Shown: positions 21,411 through 30,745, counted from the stretch's first letter. The stretch is DNA of 64,000 bases from Planctomycetota bacterium (GCA_029550525.1 JAKPHF010000046.1:62001-126000), one strand, 5' to 3'. The notes: generated by a model not told the origin, from the letters alone. Translations and numbers: made by a program.

Positions 21411-21483
21411 GCGCTTTCACATCACCTTCCGTGTGCACTTGCTCTCATGCGTGCTCACCGTCGCATTCCGCCAACCGGTTCTG

Positions 21484-22185
21484 TCAGGCGAAATCCAGAT
21501 CACTCGAGCCAGCCGCGGTCACCATGCGGAGGCAAATACGCTGCCCGTCGGCGGCGGCGTAGCGGCATAACAGGTCCGCCACGCGTCGGCAGTAGTCGGC
21601 CACTTTCTCCGGCCCGACGAACGACAGCACCGCAGTGAGCGTGGAGGTGGTTTCGAGTGTCACCTTGGTTCGCTCGGAATCGCTGGTCGGACTACCGAAC
21701 GGCCCTTGTCGGTCGCAGAGCAGCGGCAGCCCCTCGACGTTCAGGAGGTCGCGGCCGATGCCGTAGTACGTCTCGCCCGGCAGGCCCGCCCGGATGACCA
21801 CCGGTCCGTCAATGCGGGCCATGTCGAACGTGCCGAGAGAATGACAGCTCTCCATGGAGACCAGATTGTTGATGTCCACCACCGTGTTGACGTGGTAGAG
21901 CCCTTTGCCCTTGAGCACGCGACGGAGCAGCGCTTCCTGCGAGCCACGGTAACGCGTTGGGTCCTTGCCGAGCGTGCGATACGCTTTGCGCAAACCCGCG
22001 ATCTGCGGCACGGCGGCGATGTCCTCCACCCGCAGCGTGCGGCCGATCTCCGCCAGACGGGCGTCGATCTCCGCCCACAGTCCGGCGTCGTGCTCGGTCA
22101 CGGTCACCGAATCGGCCTCGACCACGCCCACGACGAAATCGGGCAAAGCGACAGCCAACGACGGATCCAGCGAAATATCGATCAT
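21484..22185 (-). CDS. B3/B4 domain protein
   Basis: 233-residue stand-alone B3/B4 (tRNA-binding/editing-like) domain, the module also found in phenylalanyl-tRNA synthetase beta. The family pattern is visible in RKAYRTLGKDPTRYRGSQEA then LLRRVLKGKGLYHVNTVVDI, and in the C-terminal SERTKVTLETTST. Free-standing members may edit mischarged tRNA or act on amino-acid derivatives; function is not settled. First gene of a three-gene leftward set with the hydrolase and aldo/keto reductase. Confidence 0.8.
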   Translation of the reverse strand: MIDISLDPSLAVALPDFVVGVVEADSVTVTEHDAGLWAEIDARLAEIGRTLRVEDIAAVPQIAGLRKAYRTLGKDPTRYRGSQEALLRRVLKGKGLYHVNTVVDINNLVSMESCHSLGTFDMARIDGPVVIRAGLPGETYYGIGRDLLNVEGLPLLCDRQGPFGSPTSDSERTKVTLETTSTLTAVLSFVGPEKVADYCRRVADLLCRYAAADGQRICLRMVTAAGSSDLDFA

Positions 22186-22283
22186 GCTTCCATCCTATCT
22201 CGCGAGCCATCGGCCGTCACGGCCCCGCCTTCCGAACTCTGCGAGCGCCTTGCCGGAATCGATTGAGTCTTTATGATGCCGGC

Positions 22284-23543
22284 ATGCGACGGCATGTCCT
22301 GCTCCTCATCAGCTTGGGTTGCCTCGTCTCGCTGGGCTGTCACGCCGCGCGGCCCGAACCGGCGGAGCGTTTCACCATTGAAGACGGTCGCTTCGTTCTC
22401 CGTCGGGGCCAGGAATCGCGTCCCTTCACGCCCTGGGGCTTCAACTACGACCGCACGGTCGTCGATGGCCGCGACATGCTCCTTGAAGACGTCATGCGCG
22501 AGCGGCCGGCGATCGTGAACGAGGATTTCGCGGCCATGCGACGGCTTGGCGGCAACACCGTCCGCATCTTCATCAGCACGAGCGAGGTCCTCGCCTCCCC
22601 CGACCGGGTGAACGACGAGGGGCTGCAGCGGCTCGACCGCGTGCTGGACATGGCGGGCGCCAACGGGTTGAAGGTCATCCTGGTCGGACTGGCCACCATC
22701 CGGCCCGCGAGCATCCCGGAATGGATGCAGAACGCGTCGGACGAGCAGATGGAAGCGGCCGAGCTCCTGTTCTGGCGGACGGTGGCAAGGGCCTGCCGTA
22801 GACGAAGCGAGATCTTCACTTACGACCTGCAGAACGAGCCGGTGGTCCACTGGTCGAACAGTGACAATTGGATCGTCGGCTGCTTCGATATGCCCGACGG
22901 GCAGCGGTTCTGCTACGTACACCAGCACTACCGGCAAATCGAGTCAAAATGGACGCGGCATGTGCAGGCCAAGTACGGGACGGTCGAAGCGCTGCGGCAA
23001 CACTGGCCGGATTTTCCCCGCACGGGCGAAACCTGGGACAGGATTGCCGTGCCCGCGTTCGACGGCAAGGATCCGCGCTTTGCGGAGTACGCTGCCTGGA
23101 ACCGCGGCGTCTTCGCGGCATGGGCCCAACGGCTGGCGGATGCCATCCGCGTTGAGGACGACACGCACCTGATCACCGTGGGCGCGCTGGACCCCGCCCC
23201 ACTGGCCGAGGCCGTGGACTTCTACTGCTATCACCTGTACCCGCCGGCCGCCGGACCGGGCGAGGATTATCTCGCCAAGTGCCGCCAGGATTGGGAACAG
23301 CGGCTGAGCAAGGTACCCGCCGACAAGCCGTTGGTGATCGAAGAGTTCTATCCCATGTGGAAGCCTGCCGGCGTGCCGACGGCCGACGTCTTGGAAACCA
23401 TGCTCGACGTCACGCGCGACCGGTGTGCGGGTTGGATCAGCTTTTACTGGGGTGCTGCCGACCGCCTGACGTGGGTGGCGACGGAGAATCGCCGACTCTA
23501 CGAGGAGTGGCAGGAGGCGTGGTCGGCCCACGCGCCGAAATAG
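22284..23543 (+). CDS. Lipoprotein glycoside hydrolase, clan GH-A type
   Basis: 419-residue exported protein. A lipobox LVSLGC puts the lipidated Cys at residue 19, so it is anchored to a membrane. The TIM-barrel acid/base is probably E185 in YDLQNEPVV and the nucleophile is in LVIEEFYP (E353 or E354), as in GH5/GH42-like cellulases and mannanases. I do not recognise the exact family. The next gene is also an exported carbohydrate-active protein on the same strand, 163 nt away with a repeat between. Confidence 0.8.
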   Translation: MRRHVLLLISLGCLVSLGCHAARPEPAERFTIEDGRFVLRRGQESRPFTPWGFNYDRTVVDGRDMLLEDVMRERPAIVNEDFAAMRRLGGNTVRIFISTSEVLASPDRVNDEGLQRLDRVLDMAGANGLKVILVGLATIRPASIPEWMQNASDEQMEAAELLFWRTVARACRRRSEIFTYDLQNEPVVHWSNSDNWIVGCFDMPDGQRFCYVHQHYRQIESKWTRHVQAKYGTVEALRQHWPDFPRTGETWDRIAVPAFDGKDPRFAEYAAWNRGVFAAWAQRLADAIRVEDDTHLITVGALDPAPLAEAVDFYCYHLYPPAAGPGEDYLAKCRQDWEQRLSKVPADKPLVIEEFYPMWKPAGVPTADVLETMLDVTRDRCAGWISFYWGAADRLTWVATENRRLYEEWQEAWSAHAPK

Positions 23544-23607
23544 CGGCGTGAGCCGTCGAAATAAGGATCTCGCTCGCAGTGTTTATGTTAGCCACGCCGG
23601 GTTGGCT

Positions 23608-23690
23608 GCGGGCAAGGTGCCCGTCCCCCGAAGAGAGACACCGGCGGGGTTGTCTGGCTCATGGCTCACAGCTCATAGCTCACAGCTTCA
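23608..23690. repeat. Repeat families A and D side by side
   Basis: Degenerate A copy (GCGGGCAAGGTGCCCGTCCC, 23608) followed by a D run (GCTCATGGCTCACAGCTCAT, about 23658-23690), between two co-directional genes and ending just before the ribosome site of the second. Confidence 0.75.
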
Positions 23691-23706
23691 ATAAAAGGGA
23701 CACACG

Positions 23707-25467
23707 ATGAAGACGGCATTCAAGCTCTTTCTCGCGTTCGGAATGGCTGCGGTCGCACAGGCCAAGGAATACAGCGTGATCGACGCCGGCGCGGTGGCGG
23801 ACGGCAAGACTGACTGCACGGCCGCGTTTCAAAAGGCCCTCGACGAGGCGGCTCGTCAGGGCGGCGGAATCGTCAACGTCCCGGCCGGTCACTACCGCAT
23901 TGACGGCCACCTGCAGATTCCCGGCGGTGTGACGCTGCAGGGCGTCTTTCGCGCGCCGCCGTCGAATCGCAAAGACAATCAGCCTCAACTCAACGGGTCG
24001 ATCCTCCTGGCTTACGCGGGCCGCGGTAAGCGCGAGGGCGAGCCCTTCATTCGGCTGACCGCCAGCACGGCCGGCATCGCCGGGCTCATCATCACGTACC
24101 CCGAGTGGAAGCAGACCGACGTACCGCCCGTCCCCTACCCGCCGACCGTGGCCGTGACCGAGCCGTTCGACAACAACTTCGTCATCGATTGTCTGTTCGT
24201 GAACTCCTACGAGGCCATCTCCATCCAGAACGCGGGCCGATTCCTGATCCGCAACGTGTACGGCTACCCGAGCTTCCGGGGCCTGTACGTGGACAACTGC
24301 CTGGACATCGGCCGCGTCGAGAACGTCCACTTCTGGCCCTTCGGCGTCGCCTACAACCCCGGCGATCCCTACTGCAAGTGGGTCAACACCAACGGCGTGG
24401 CGTTCGAGTTCGCCCGCACCGACTGGCAATACGTCACCAACACGTTCTGCTTCGGCTACGGCGTGGGCTACAAGTTCTCGCGCTCCGCGAAAGGCGCCTG
24501 CAACGGCAACTTCCTGGGCATCGGCGCCGACTGCTGCGTGCGCCCCGTGCTCGTCGAGGATCTGCAGGATTCCGGCCTGCTCATCACCAACGGCGAGTTC
24601 GTGGGCATGTGGGGCAGCAAGGACTCGGTCGGCCTGGAAATTGCCGAGAAGGCCGCCGTGGGCAAGGTGAGTCTGAACAATTGTTCGTTCTGGGGCCCCA
24701 TCGACCGCTGCGTGTGGGCGCGCAGCCCGTGGGTGCAGTTCACGGTGATGGGCACGCACTTCATGACGCATGACGTCGCCGGCCGAAACGCCCCGGCCCT
24801 GCAGATCGACGCAGGCAAAGCCATTATCCAGGGCAACACGTTCGGCGACGGCGACACGCACGTGCAGATCGGCCCCAAGGTGCGCTCGGCCATCATCATG
24901 GGTAACCAGGCGGTGGGCGGCCTTCGTGTGGACAACCAGGCGGGCAAGCGAACGCAGATGGTCGCCAACGAGGAATCGGCGTTCAACTGGGACGCCGCGA
25001 CGTCGGCTCACTATCGCCTCGACATCGGCACGCCCGGCGATCGCGCGTACATCCGGCATTGCTTCGGCGCTGAGCGCTTCCCCATCGGCGACCGCAAGGA
25101 TATCACCATGCGGTGGTCCACCGGCCGGACCGAACTGCGGCTGCCGGTCTTGCCCGGCAAGAAGTACACGCTCTCGCTCGACACGCACGTGCCGGCCCCG
25201 GCGATCCATTCCGGCAACGGGCTGTTCCTCGGCGACACCCGCGTGCTCGCCCTGCCTGGCGAAGCCTATACCGGCGTGCTCACCGGCACCATCCCGGCCA
25301 CCGACCAAAACGAAGTCGTGCTGACGTTTCGCGTAAAGGAATGGCAGCCACGCAAGGTGATCAAGGACTCGCAGGACTATCGCGATTTGGGCATCGCCTT
25401 GTTCTCGATCACCATGAAAGCCGAGGACGCCACCGGCGATCCGGTCGACGTCCTCGCAAGCGAATAG
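23707..25467 (+). CDS. Exported right-handed beta-helix (pectate-lyase superfamily) protein
   Basis: 586 residues with a signal peptide (1-19, ending AQA). The N-terminal YSVIDAGAVADGKTDCTAAF and GGGIVNVPAGHYRIDGHL are the hallmark of the Pectate_lyase_3 / GH28-like superfamily. Repeated short strands through about residue 430 fit a right-handed beta-helix; a beta-sandwich-like C-terminal region follows. It could be a polysaccharide lyase, a glycosidase or a binding protein; catalytic residues cannot be assigned by eye. Likely acts with the preceding lipoprotein glycosidase. Confidence 0.82.
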   Translation: MKTAFKLFLAFGMAAVAQAKEYSVIDAGAVADGKTDCTAAFQKALDEAARQGGGIVNVPAGHYRIDGHLQIPGGVTLQGVFRAPPSNRKDNQPQLNGSILLAYAGRGKREGEPFIRLTASTAGIAGLIITYPEWKQTDVPPVPYPPTVAVTEPFDNNFVIDCLFVNSYEAISIQNAGRFLIRNVYGYPSFRGLYVDNCLDIGRVENVHFWPFGVAYNPGDPYCKWVNTNGVAFEFARTDWQYVTNTFCFGYGVGYKFSRSAKGACNGNFLGIGADCCVRPVLVEDLQDSGLLITNGEFVGMWGSKDSVGLEIAEKAAVGKVSLNNCSFWGPIDRCVWARSPWVQFTVMGTHFMTHDVAGRNAPALQIDAGKAIIQGNTFGDGDTHVQIGPKVRSAIIMGNQAVGGLRVDNQAGKRTQMVANEESAFNWDAATSAHYRLDIGTPGDRAYIRHCFGAERFPIGDRKDITMRWSTGRTELRLPVLPGKKYTLSLDTHVPAPAIHSGNGLFLGDTRVLALPGEAYTGVLTGTIPATDQNEVVLTFRVKEWQPRKVIKDSQDYRDLGIALFSITMKAEDATGDPVDVLASE

Positions 25468-25481
25468 CCAGTCTCTCGGGA

Positions 25482-25500
25482 GGCGGGCGTCTCGCCCGCC
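25482..25500. repeat. GC palindrome, intergenic repeat family A
   Basis: Perfect-arm copy GGCGGGCGTCTCGCCCGCC in the gap between convergent beta-helix and GNAT genes. A looser copy (GGCGGGCCAGACGCCTGC) follows at about 25526. Confidence 0.85.
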
Positions 25501-25617
25501 TCACCCGGCACAATCTCATCCATCAGGCGGGCCAGACGCCTGCGCCCCGAGCCGCCATCCGCACGGGATGAACCGGGCCAAGATTCTTCCCCAGCCCCCA
25601 GCCCCCCGGCACCGGCC

Positions 25618-26100
25618 TCATCCGACAACCTTCAAATAAATCACCTTGTCATCGTCGGGACCGTAGAACTCGGCAAGCGTGGCCTCGCGGATGTAGCCGC
25701 CATGCTCGTAGAACGAGCGGGTGGGAAGATACTGCTCGCGACCGGATGTCTCGACGTAGATGCGGCGGCCGCCGGCGCCGGCGATGCGTTGCTCGGCCTC
25801 GGCCAACAGTCGCCGGCCCAGACCGCGACCCTGGAAGTCAGCGTGGACGACAATCCAGTACAGGTCGAAGCTGTGCGCGGTGCAGGCGATGGGCCCCCAG
25901 CATGCGTAACCCGCCACGCGATCGTCGCACTGGGCGAACAGAAAGAAGTAGCCGCTGGCCGGCCCCCTGGCCAGCCGTTCGGCCACCAGTTCCACCGCGA
26001 CCTCGATCTCGTAATCGTGGAAGAACCCGGTGGACGCGACGATATCGCGGACCGCCGCGGCATCCGCGGGTACGACGTTCTCACGCAAGTGAATATTCAA
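25618..26100 (-). CDS. GNAT acetyltransferase
   Basis: 160-residue GCN5-related N-acetyltransferase. The acetyl-CoA pyrophosphate loop is QGRGLGRRLL and a late YIREATLAEFYGPDDDKVIYLK completes the fold. I start at TTG 26100, six bases after GGAAGGA; a TTG six codons upstream lacks a site. It has the same direction as the kamA block but is separated from the deacetylase fusion by a 203-nt gap that holds a 20-bp inverted repeat, so co-transcription is uncertain. By analogy with beta-lysine acetyltransferases it could act on the product of the block; this is inference. Confidence 0.75.
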   Translation of the reverse strand: MNIHLRENVVPADAAAVRDIVASTGFFHDYEIEVAVELVAERLARGPASGYFFLFAQCDDRVAGYACWGPIACTAHSFDLYWIVVHADFQGRGLGRRLLAEAEQRIAGAGGRRIYVETSGREQYLPTRSFYEHGGYIREATLAEFYGPDDDKVIYLKVVG

Positions 26101-26139
26101 GCAACATCCTTCCAGCAAGTCTTGTCTTCCAATCTGTGC

Positions 26140-26237
26140 AATCTTGAAATCTGTGGATATATACCTCGTTCAGGCCCCGAACTTCGTTCACAGTATTCTC
26201 CCCCGTTACGGGAGAACTATCCACAGATTTCAAGATT
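26140..26237. repeat. Long inverted repeat with perfect 20-bp arms
   Basis: Left arm 26140-26159 (AATCTTGAAATCTGTGGATA) and right arm 26218-26237 are exact reverse complements, separated by 58 nt. The arms are A/T-rich compared with the neighbourhood. It sits between the GNAT start and the end of the deacetylase fusion. A D-type run (26268-26300) follows. It could end or attenuate leftward transcription, or be a mobile-element scar. Confidence 0.85.
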
Positions 26238-26303
26238 ACCAGATTAACAGACGGGCACGCGATATCTGGCTCATAGCTCGTAGCTCACAGCTCATGGCTT
26301 CCT

Positions 26304-28094
26304 TCAGCGCGGATACGGATTGGGCGATCTGGCGGCCGGCCGGCCGGCGTGTGGTGAAAGCGCGAAGGCGCTGGCGGCCAAGCCGGTGAAGAACCGCCGA
26401 GCGTTCGTTCCCAGCGTGCGTGTGCGGTAGCCTCCCTCCTGCACGACGAGCGTTGGCAGGCCCATCGCGCCGATCAGTTGGCCGTTGTACTCGAAATCCT
26501 TCGGCCCCAGCGACCAGCTCCCTGTTGGATCGCCCTTGGCCGTGTCGAACCCCAGCGCCACCACCAGGAACTTCGGCCCGAATCGCCGCACGCGCGACAA
26601 CGCGCGCTGCAGCACCTCGGCATAGCGGATCCCGTCGAGCTTCTCGGGCATCGCGTAGTTGATATTGAACCCCTCGCCCGGACCTTCGCCCTTCTCGTCC
26701 TCGAAGCCCGAGAAGTACGGGTAGGCGAATCGCGGGTGGCCGTGAATCGACAACGTCAGCACGTCGTTGCGACGATAAAAGATTTCCTGCGTGCCGTTGC
26801 CGTGATGGTAGTCGATATCCAGCACAGCCACCTTGCCGTATGCGGCCAGGTACTGTGCGGCCACCGCACCGCTGTTGAGGTAGCAAAAACCGCCGAACGA
26901 ACGGCGCTCCGCGTGATGCCCGGGCGGCCGAACCAGGGCATAGGCGACGCGTCCACCGGCCAACACGGCATCGGCCGCGGTCAGTGCACAATCCACCGCC
27001 CGCTTGGCCGCCAGATACGCCTTGCGGTTCAACGGCGTGAACGTGTCGATGCAGTAGTAGCCCGCGCAGACCGCTCGATCCTTGGGCGGTCGGGTCGCAT
27101 TGCGGATGGGAAAGACATACGGGTACAGCGACTTGTTTTCCGGCACGCTTTCGCACGTCTTCTTGAGATAGTCCACGAACTGCTCGTCATGCACCTTGCG
27201 GATGTGGCCTTCGGCATAGACGCGCGGTTCGATTTGGCGAAACAAGCCCGAGGGCTGAAGCTCACTGAGAATCGCCGAGATACGTACGGGCGCCTCCACG
27301 TAACCTCGCTCGTGCACGTGGTGGACCTGGTGTTGGTCGGTCACCACCAGGACGATACGAGCGTCGGCCGGACGCACCAGCACCGGCGCGGGCGCCTGCT
27401 TCTTGACGTACTTGTATGGGCGAAGCTGGATCACCTCGTCGCGGAACGATTCCACGACCCGGTCGATGTAGTCTTTGGAACAGATGTGGCCGTACTTGCG
27501 CTCGAGAATCGCTCGCACGATCTGCCGGATGGTCTCGCGAGCGACCAGCCCTCCGCCGTCCAGTCCGTCGAACATGAGATAAGGCAAACCGGTCTGCCCC
27601 GGCGTGACCGGAGCCGTGTAATCGTTGTTGATGATCGGACGCGCCCCGTAGCGTTCGTAAAAGCGCAAGCGCGCGATGTTACGTTTGAGCAACTCGGGAT
27701 CGGTCACCTCGGCCGGATCATCGGGCAGGCACTCGAAGAGCAGGCCGATTGCTCCCAGCCCTTTGGCTTGGTCGCGGACGCGTTCATAGAGGGCACCACC
27801 GACTCCCGAGCCAGCCAGGCTCGCCGCTGACGCCAGGTAATCGAGGTAGGCGAAATGCAGGATAGGCTCGTACGACATGAAGGCGCAGCCGCGCAGGTTC
27901 CGCGTTGCGTCCTCGGCGATCAGCAACAGATGGCGAAAGCGATACTTGAGGGGATTCTTCAGCTTGGCCGGCAGACTGGCGATCTCCTCGGGAGCCACGC
28001 CAGGGAACTGGGCACGCAACATCTCCTGAACCTGGGCCACGGCAACCTGGTCCACAGGCAGGACGTCATCAAACACCCGCCGGATCCGAAACAT
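26304..28094 (-). CDS. GNAT-like domain fused to histone-deacetylase/acetylpolyamine-amidohydrolase domain
   Basis: 596-residue two-domain protein. Residues about 1-190 look like a GNAT fold (GSGVGGALYERV for the CoA loop, then RLRFYERYGARPI). Residues about 265-590 are a complete class I/II deacetylase-like domain with RPPGHHAERRSFGGFCYLN, the zinc-binding DIDYHHGNGTQEIFY and an EGGYR active-site tail. In this family Zn-dependent hydrolysis removes acetyl groups from amines such as polyamines or lysine side chains. Pairing an acetyl-adding and an acetyl-removing module is odd. Its start overlaps the preceding ATP-grasp gene by 26 nt, so it is the fifth gene of the kamA operon. The substrate is unknown; an acetylated amine related to lysine or beta-lysine is plausible. 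Confidence 0.85.
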   Translation of the reverse strand: MFRIRRVFDDVLPVDQVAVAQVQEMLRAQFPGVAPEEIASLPAKLKNPLKYRFRHLLLIAEDATRNLRGCAFMSYEPILHFAYLDYLASAASLAGSGVGGALYERVRDQAKGLGAIGLLFECLPDDPAEVTDPELLKRNIARLRFYERYGARPIINNDYTAPVTPGQTGLPYLMFDGLDGGGLVARETIRQIVRAILERKYGHICSKDYIDRVVESFRDEVIQLRPYKYVKKQAPAPVLVRPADARIVLVVTDQHQVHHVHERGYVEAPVRISAILSELQPSGLFRQIEPRVYAEGHIRKVHDEQFVDYLKKTCESVPENKSLYPYVFPIRNATRPPKDRAVCAGYYCIDTFTPLNRKAYLAAKRAVDCALTAADAVLAGGRVAYALVRPPGHHAERRSFGGFCYLNSGAVAAQYLAAYGKVAVLDIDYHHGNGTQEIFYRRNDVLTLSIHGHPRFAYPYFSGFEDEKGEGPGEGFNINYAMPEKLDGIRYAEVLQRALSRVRRFGPKFLVVALGFDTAKGDPTGSWSLGPKDFEYNGQLIGAMGLPTLVVQEGGYRTRTLGTNARRFFTGLAASAFALSPHAGRPAARSPNPYPR

Positions 28095-29100
28095 CGTTCT
28101 TGTTCCGCAAGGCGTCGACGACCAACCGCTCGACCAGCTGAGCGAACGTCAGGCCCGCTCGCTCGGCCGCGGCCGTGAAGCCGGCATCGGGCGCAATGCA
28201 AGGGTTGGCGTTCACCTCCAGCACCCACGGGCGGTTCTCGCCGTCCACGCGAAAGTCCACGCGAGCGTAGCCGCGCAGGCTCAGCACCTGCCAGCATCGC
28301 TGGGCGATCTCGATCAACTCGGCCAACAACGGGCGGTCTGCGTCGCTAGAGTCGAAGGTCCGCGGCGTGTGGTGGTACTCGTGCGTGTCTTCCCGCCACT
28401 TGGCGCTGTAGCCCACGATCCGCGGCTTGCCCTCGGCAAAGTCGATAAATTGTATCTCCGCCGGCGGCAGAACCTGCACGCCGACCGATGCCGTTCCTCC
28501 ATCCGCCGCCAGCAACGAGAGATTGAACTCGCGACCATCGATGAAGCACTCGGCGAACGTGCTGCCACCCAGCCGGTCCCGTCGGGCGGCAAGTTCGGCC
28601 GCCAACTCGGCCGCGGAACCAAACTCCCGAACCGAATCGTCCTCCAGGCCGACCGAAGCCTCTTCCCAAACCGACTTGATGATATATCGGCCGGCTGCCG
28701 GTTCCGTTCGGCCCTGAAGCATCTCGGGCGTGAACCAAGGCGGCGTGGGAATGCCGCTTGAGGCCAGGATCTGCTTCGTCAGCGTCTTGCTCGACGTGAC
28801 GAACATCGCTTCCGTACCCGCACCTGTGTACGGGATTTGCAGACTGTCGAGCAATGCGGGCGCCAGGTAGATCAGCCGCCCCTGGCCGCCGACCGACTCG
28901 ACGAGATTGAACACGCAATCGGGCTTGCGGTCCCGCAATTCGCGCGCCGCTCGCTCGAGATTGAGTGTCAGACCGAGCCGCTCCGACTCATGCCCCAGCT
29001 CGCCCAGCGCCTGGGCGACGCAGTCGGCCTGTACCAGCGTGTCCAGCTCGTCCGGCCGAGCATCGGCTCGGACTTCGTCGTGGAGAATGACGACCTTCAT
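28069..29100 (-). CDS. ATP-grasp ligase (D-Ala-D-Ala ligase-like), second copy
   Basis: 343-residue ATP-grasp enzyme. The N-terminal Rossmann-like part begins MKVVILHDEV at 29100, after GGAG; the central and C-terminal parts have the ATP-binding YIIKSVWEEASVGL and the Mg-binding GYARVDFRVDGENRPWVLEV, NPCIAPDAG. It is similar in layout to D-alanine-D-alanine ligase, but the N-terminal motifs (NLVESVGGQGR) differ from Ddl, so another carboxylate-amine pair is likely. It probably forms an amide bond with ADP release. Fourth gene of the kamA block; overlaps the deacetylase fusion. Confidence 0.82.
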   Translation of the reverse strand: MKVVILHDEVRADARPDELDTLVQADCVAQALGELGHESERLGLTLNLERAARELRDRKPDCVFNLVESVGGQGRLIYLAPALLDSLQIPYTGAGTEAMFVTSSKTLTKQILASSGIPTPPWFTPEMLQGRTEPAAGRYIIKSVWEEASVGLEDDSVREFGSAAELAAELAARRDRLGGSTFAECFIDGREFNLSLLAADGGTASVGVQVLPPAEIQFIDFAEGKPRIVGYSAKWREDTHEYHHTPRTFDSSDADRPLLAELIEIAQRCWQVLSLRGYARVDFRVDGENRPWVLEVNANPCIAPDAGFTAAAERAGLTFAQLVERLVVDALRNKNDVSDPAGV

Positions 29101-29142
29101 CGATGCTCCGCTTGCGGTCACCGGCTTTTGCGCCTGCCGGGG

Positions 29143-29161
29143 GGCGGGCGTCTCGCCCGCC
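29143..29161. repeat. GC palindrome, family A, inside an operon
   Basis: GGCGGGCGTCTCGCCCGCC between the two ATP-grasp genes of the kamA block, in an otherwise tightly packed operon. As RNA this hairpin would sit in the 105-nt spacer before the second ligase. Confidence 0.8.
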
Positions 29162-29205
29162 TCACATTCATGACAATATGAGTGCACGCCGCAGCCTGCG
29201 CAGGT

Positions 29206-30210
29206 TCAATGTCCGGGCTCTTTTCGCCCCGCAGAGGCACTCACGCGCGTCATCGCCGAGGCGACAATGCGCTCAATGAGTTCCACGTACGGGATCCCCA
29301 CGGCCGTGCACAGGATGGGCAGGTCGGAGTGCTCGGGATGCAGGCCCGCCAGCGGGTTCACCTCTAGCACGCAAAGCCGCCCGGCGGCGTCGGCTCGCAG
29401 ATCCACACGTCCGGCATCCCGGCAGCCCAATCCGCGCCAAGTCCGCAGGGCCAACTCCTCGGCCTCGGCGGCGAGCGAGGCGTCGGCCAACTGATAACGG
29501 CACAGTTCCTCGCAGTTCTCCTTGTTCACGTATGTGTAGGCGTCGCCCTCGGCGTGGGCGAGCAGCACGATTTCCAGCGTGCCGATGGCCCGCGCCCGCG
29601 GACCTGTTCCCGTGATGCCCACGGTGACTTCGCGCCCCGGCAGGAACGTCTCGACCAGCACGGGCTGTCGATACGTGGCCAGCAGATGCCGGCACTGCCG
29701 CTCCAGTTCGGCCGCGTCGCGCACCTTGGACTGTGCCGTAATCCCTTTGGCCGTACCCTCCGCCACCGGCTTGACGAACAGCGGGTACGGCAAGTGCACG
29801 TCCGCGATGTCGGCCTCGCACTCGACGACCTTGAACCCCGCGGTGGGAATGCCAAGGCTCGCCAGTACGTGCTTGGTCAGCCCCTTGTGCAATGTCAGCC
29901 CGGTGACCACCGGATCCGAAAACGTGTACGGAATGTCGTAGGCATCCAGCAGCGCCGGCACCTGCGACTCGCGGCCCACGCCTCGCAATCCTTCAGCGAT
30001 GTTGAACACGAGATCCCATCGGCGGCCCACCGCCAGCGCTTCGACCAGCCGGCGGACGTTGCCGATCCTCTGCGTCTCGTGCCCCAGTCGCCGTAATGCG
30101 CTCTCGATGGCGTCGATGGTATCGGGGCGATCGAACTCGGCGGTCTCTTCCTCGCCGTAGCCTTCGGCCAGGTAGTCAGCCCGCAGATCGTATGTGAGTC
30201 CCACTATCAT
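29206..30210 (-). CDS. ATP-grasp ligase (D-Ala-D-Ala ligase-like), first copy
   Basis: 334 residues. The start MIVGLTYDLRADYLAEGYGE at 30210 follows AAGGA and lies inside the end of the Cys-cluster gene (35-nt overlap). Conserved ATP-grasp pieces are LFVKPVAEGTAKGI, VLVETFLPGREVTVGI and the metal-binding DAGRVDLRADAAGRLCVLEV then NPLAGLHPEHSDLPIL. It resembles Ddl more closely than its neighbour but differs in the N-terminal domain (FNIAEGLRGVGRESQVPA). Two unequal ligases in series suggest two successive peptide-type couplings. Confidence 0.85.
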   Translation of the reverse strand: MIVGLTYDLRADYLAEGYGEEETAEFDRPDTIDAIESALRRLGHETQRIGNVRRLVEALAVGRRWDLVFNIAEGLRGVGRESQVPALLDAYDIPYTFSDPVVTGLTLHKGLTKHVLASLGIPTAGFKVVECEADIADVHLPYPLFVKPVAEGTAKGITAQSKVRDAAELERQCRHLLATYRQPVLVETFLPGREVTVGITGTGPRARAIGTLEIVLLAHAEGDAYTYVNKENCEELCRYQLADASLAAEAEELALRTWRGLGCRDAGRVDLRADAAGRLCVLEVNPLAGLHPEHSDLPILCTAVGIPYVELIERIVASAMTRVSASAGRKEPGH

Positions 30211-30739
30211 GGAAGCTTTCCTTGCCCGCCCGCAGTTCGGCATACAGGATGCGGTGCCAGCGGACGGCATCGGCGGCTCGCATGTTCAGGACCTGCAAAA
30301 TCGTGCTGCCCGGCGGAACGACTTGGCTCGGACAATCGCCCGACACGCCGATAATACCCACCGCGGTGTACTCGTACGGATACAGCCGGCATACCAGCGG
30401 GCGCACCTCCAGCGGCAACTCGCATCCCGCCGGACCGAGGAACCGGCAGTCGCCGTTCTCCTTTCGAGTCAGCACGGGTCGAGTCCCGTCGGGCAGGAAC
30501 ACCGACTGGAGCCAGACCGGATCATCGTCCTGATCGAGATAAGAAGGATCAGCCGGCGCGCGATACTCCCAGAAGTCCCGGATGCCGGTGTGAACAGCGA
30601 TTCGCTCGCGGTCGCCCGCGGTGACGAATATCTCACGCTGCTGGCAACAGGTCTTGCCCAGCTGCGCGCATTTCACACAGCCCCAGACGTCCGGTTTCTC
30701 CCGGCCGGCCACGACAGCCGGAGAAACCTGTTCGCCCAT
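30176..30739 (-). CDS. YkgJ-family cysteine-cluster protein
   Basis: 187 residues with the CxxCAxxGxxCC pattern (WGCVKCAQLGKTCC, near residue 20) and a second set CRFLGPAGCELPLEVRPLVC then RLYPYEY. This is the CxxCxxCC-type family thought to bind zinc or an iron-sulfur cluster; no reaction is known. The start lies 6 nt after the kamA stop and the AGGTGG site sits inside the kamA end, so translation is coupled. Possibly a partner or maturation factor for the radical enzyme next door (inference). Confidence 0.82.
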   Translation of the reverse strand: MGEQVSPAVVAGREKPDVWGCVKCAQLGKTCCQQREIFVTAGDRERIAVHTGIRDFWEYRAPADPSYLDQDDDPVWLQSVFLPDGTRPVLTRKENGDCRFLGPAGCELPLEVRPLVCRLYPYEYTAVGIIGVSGDCPSQVVPPGSTILQVLNMRAADAVRWHRILYAELRAGKESFHDSGTHIRSAG

Positions 30740-30745
30740 GATGCC

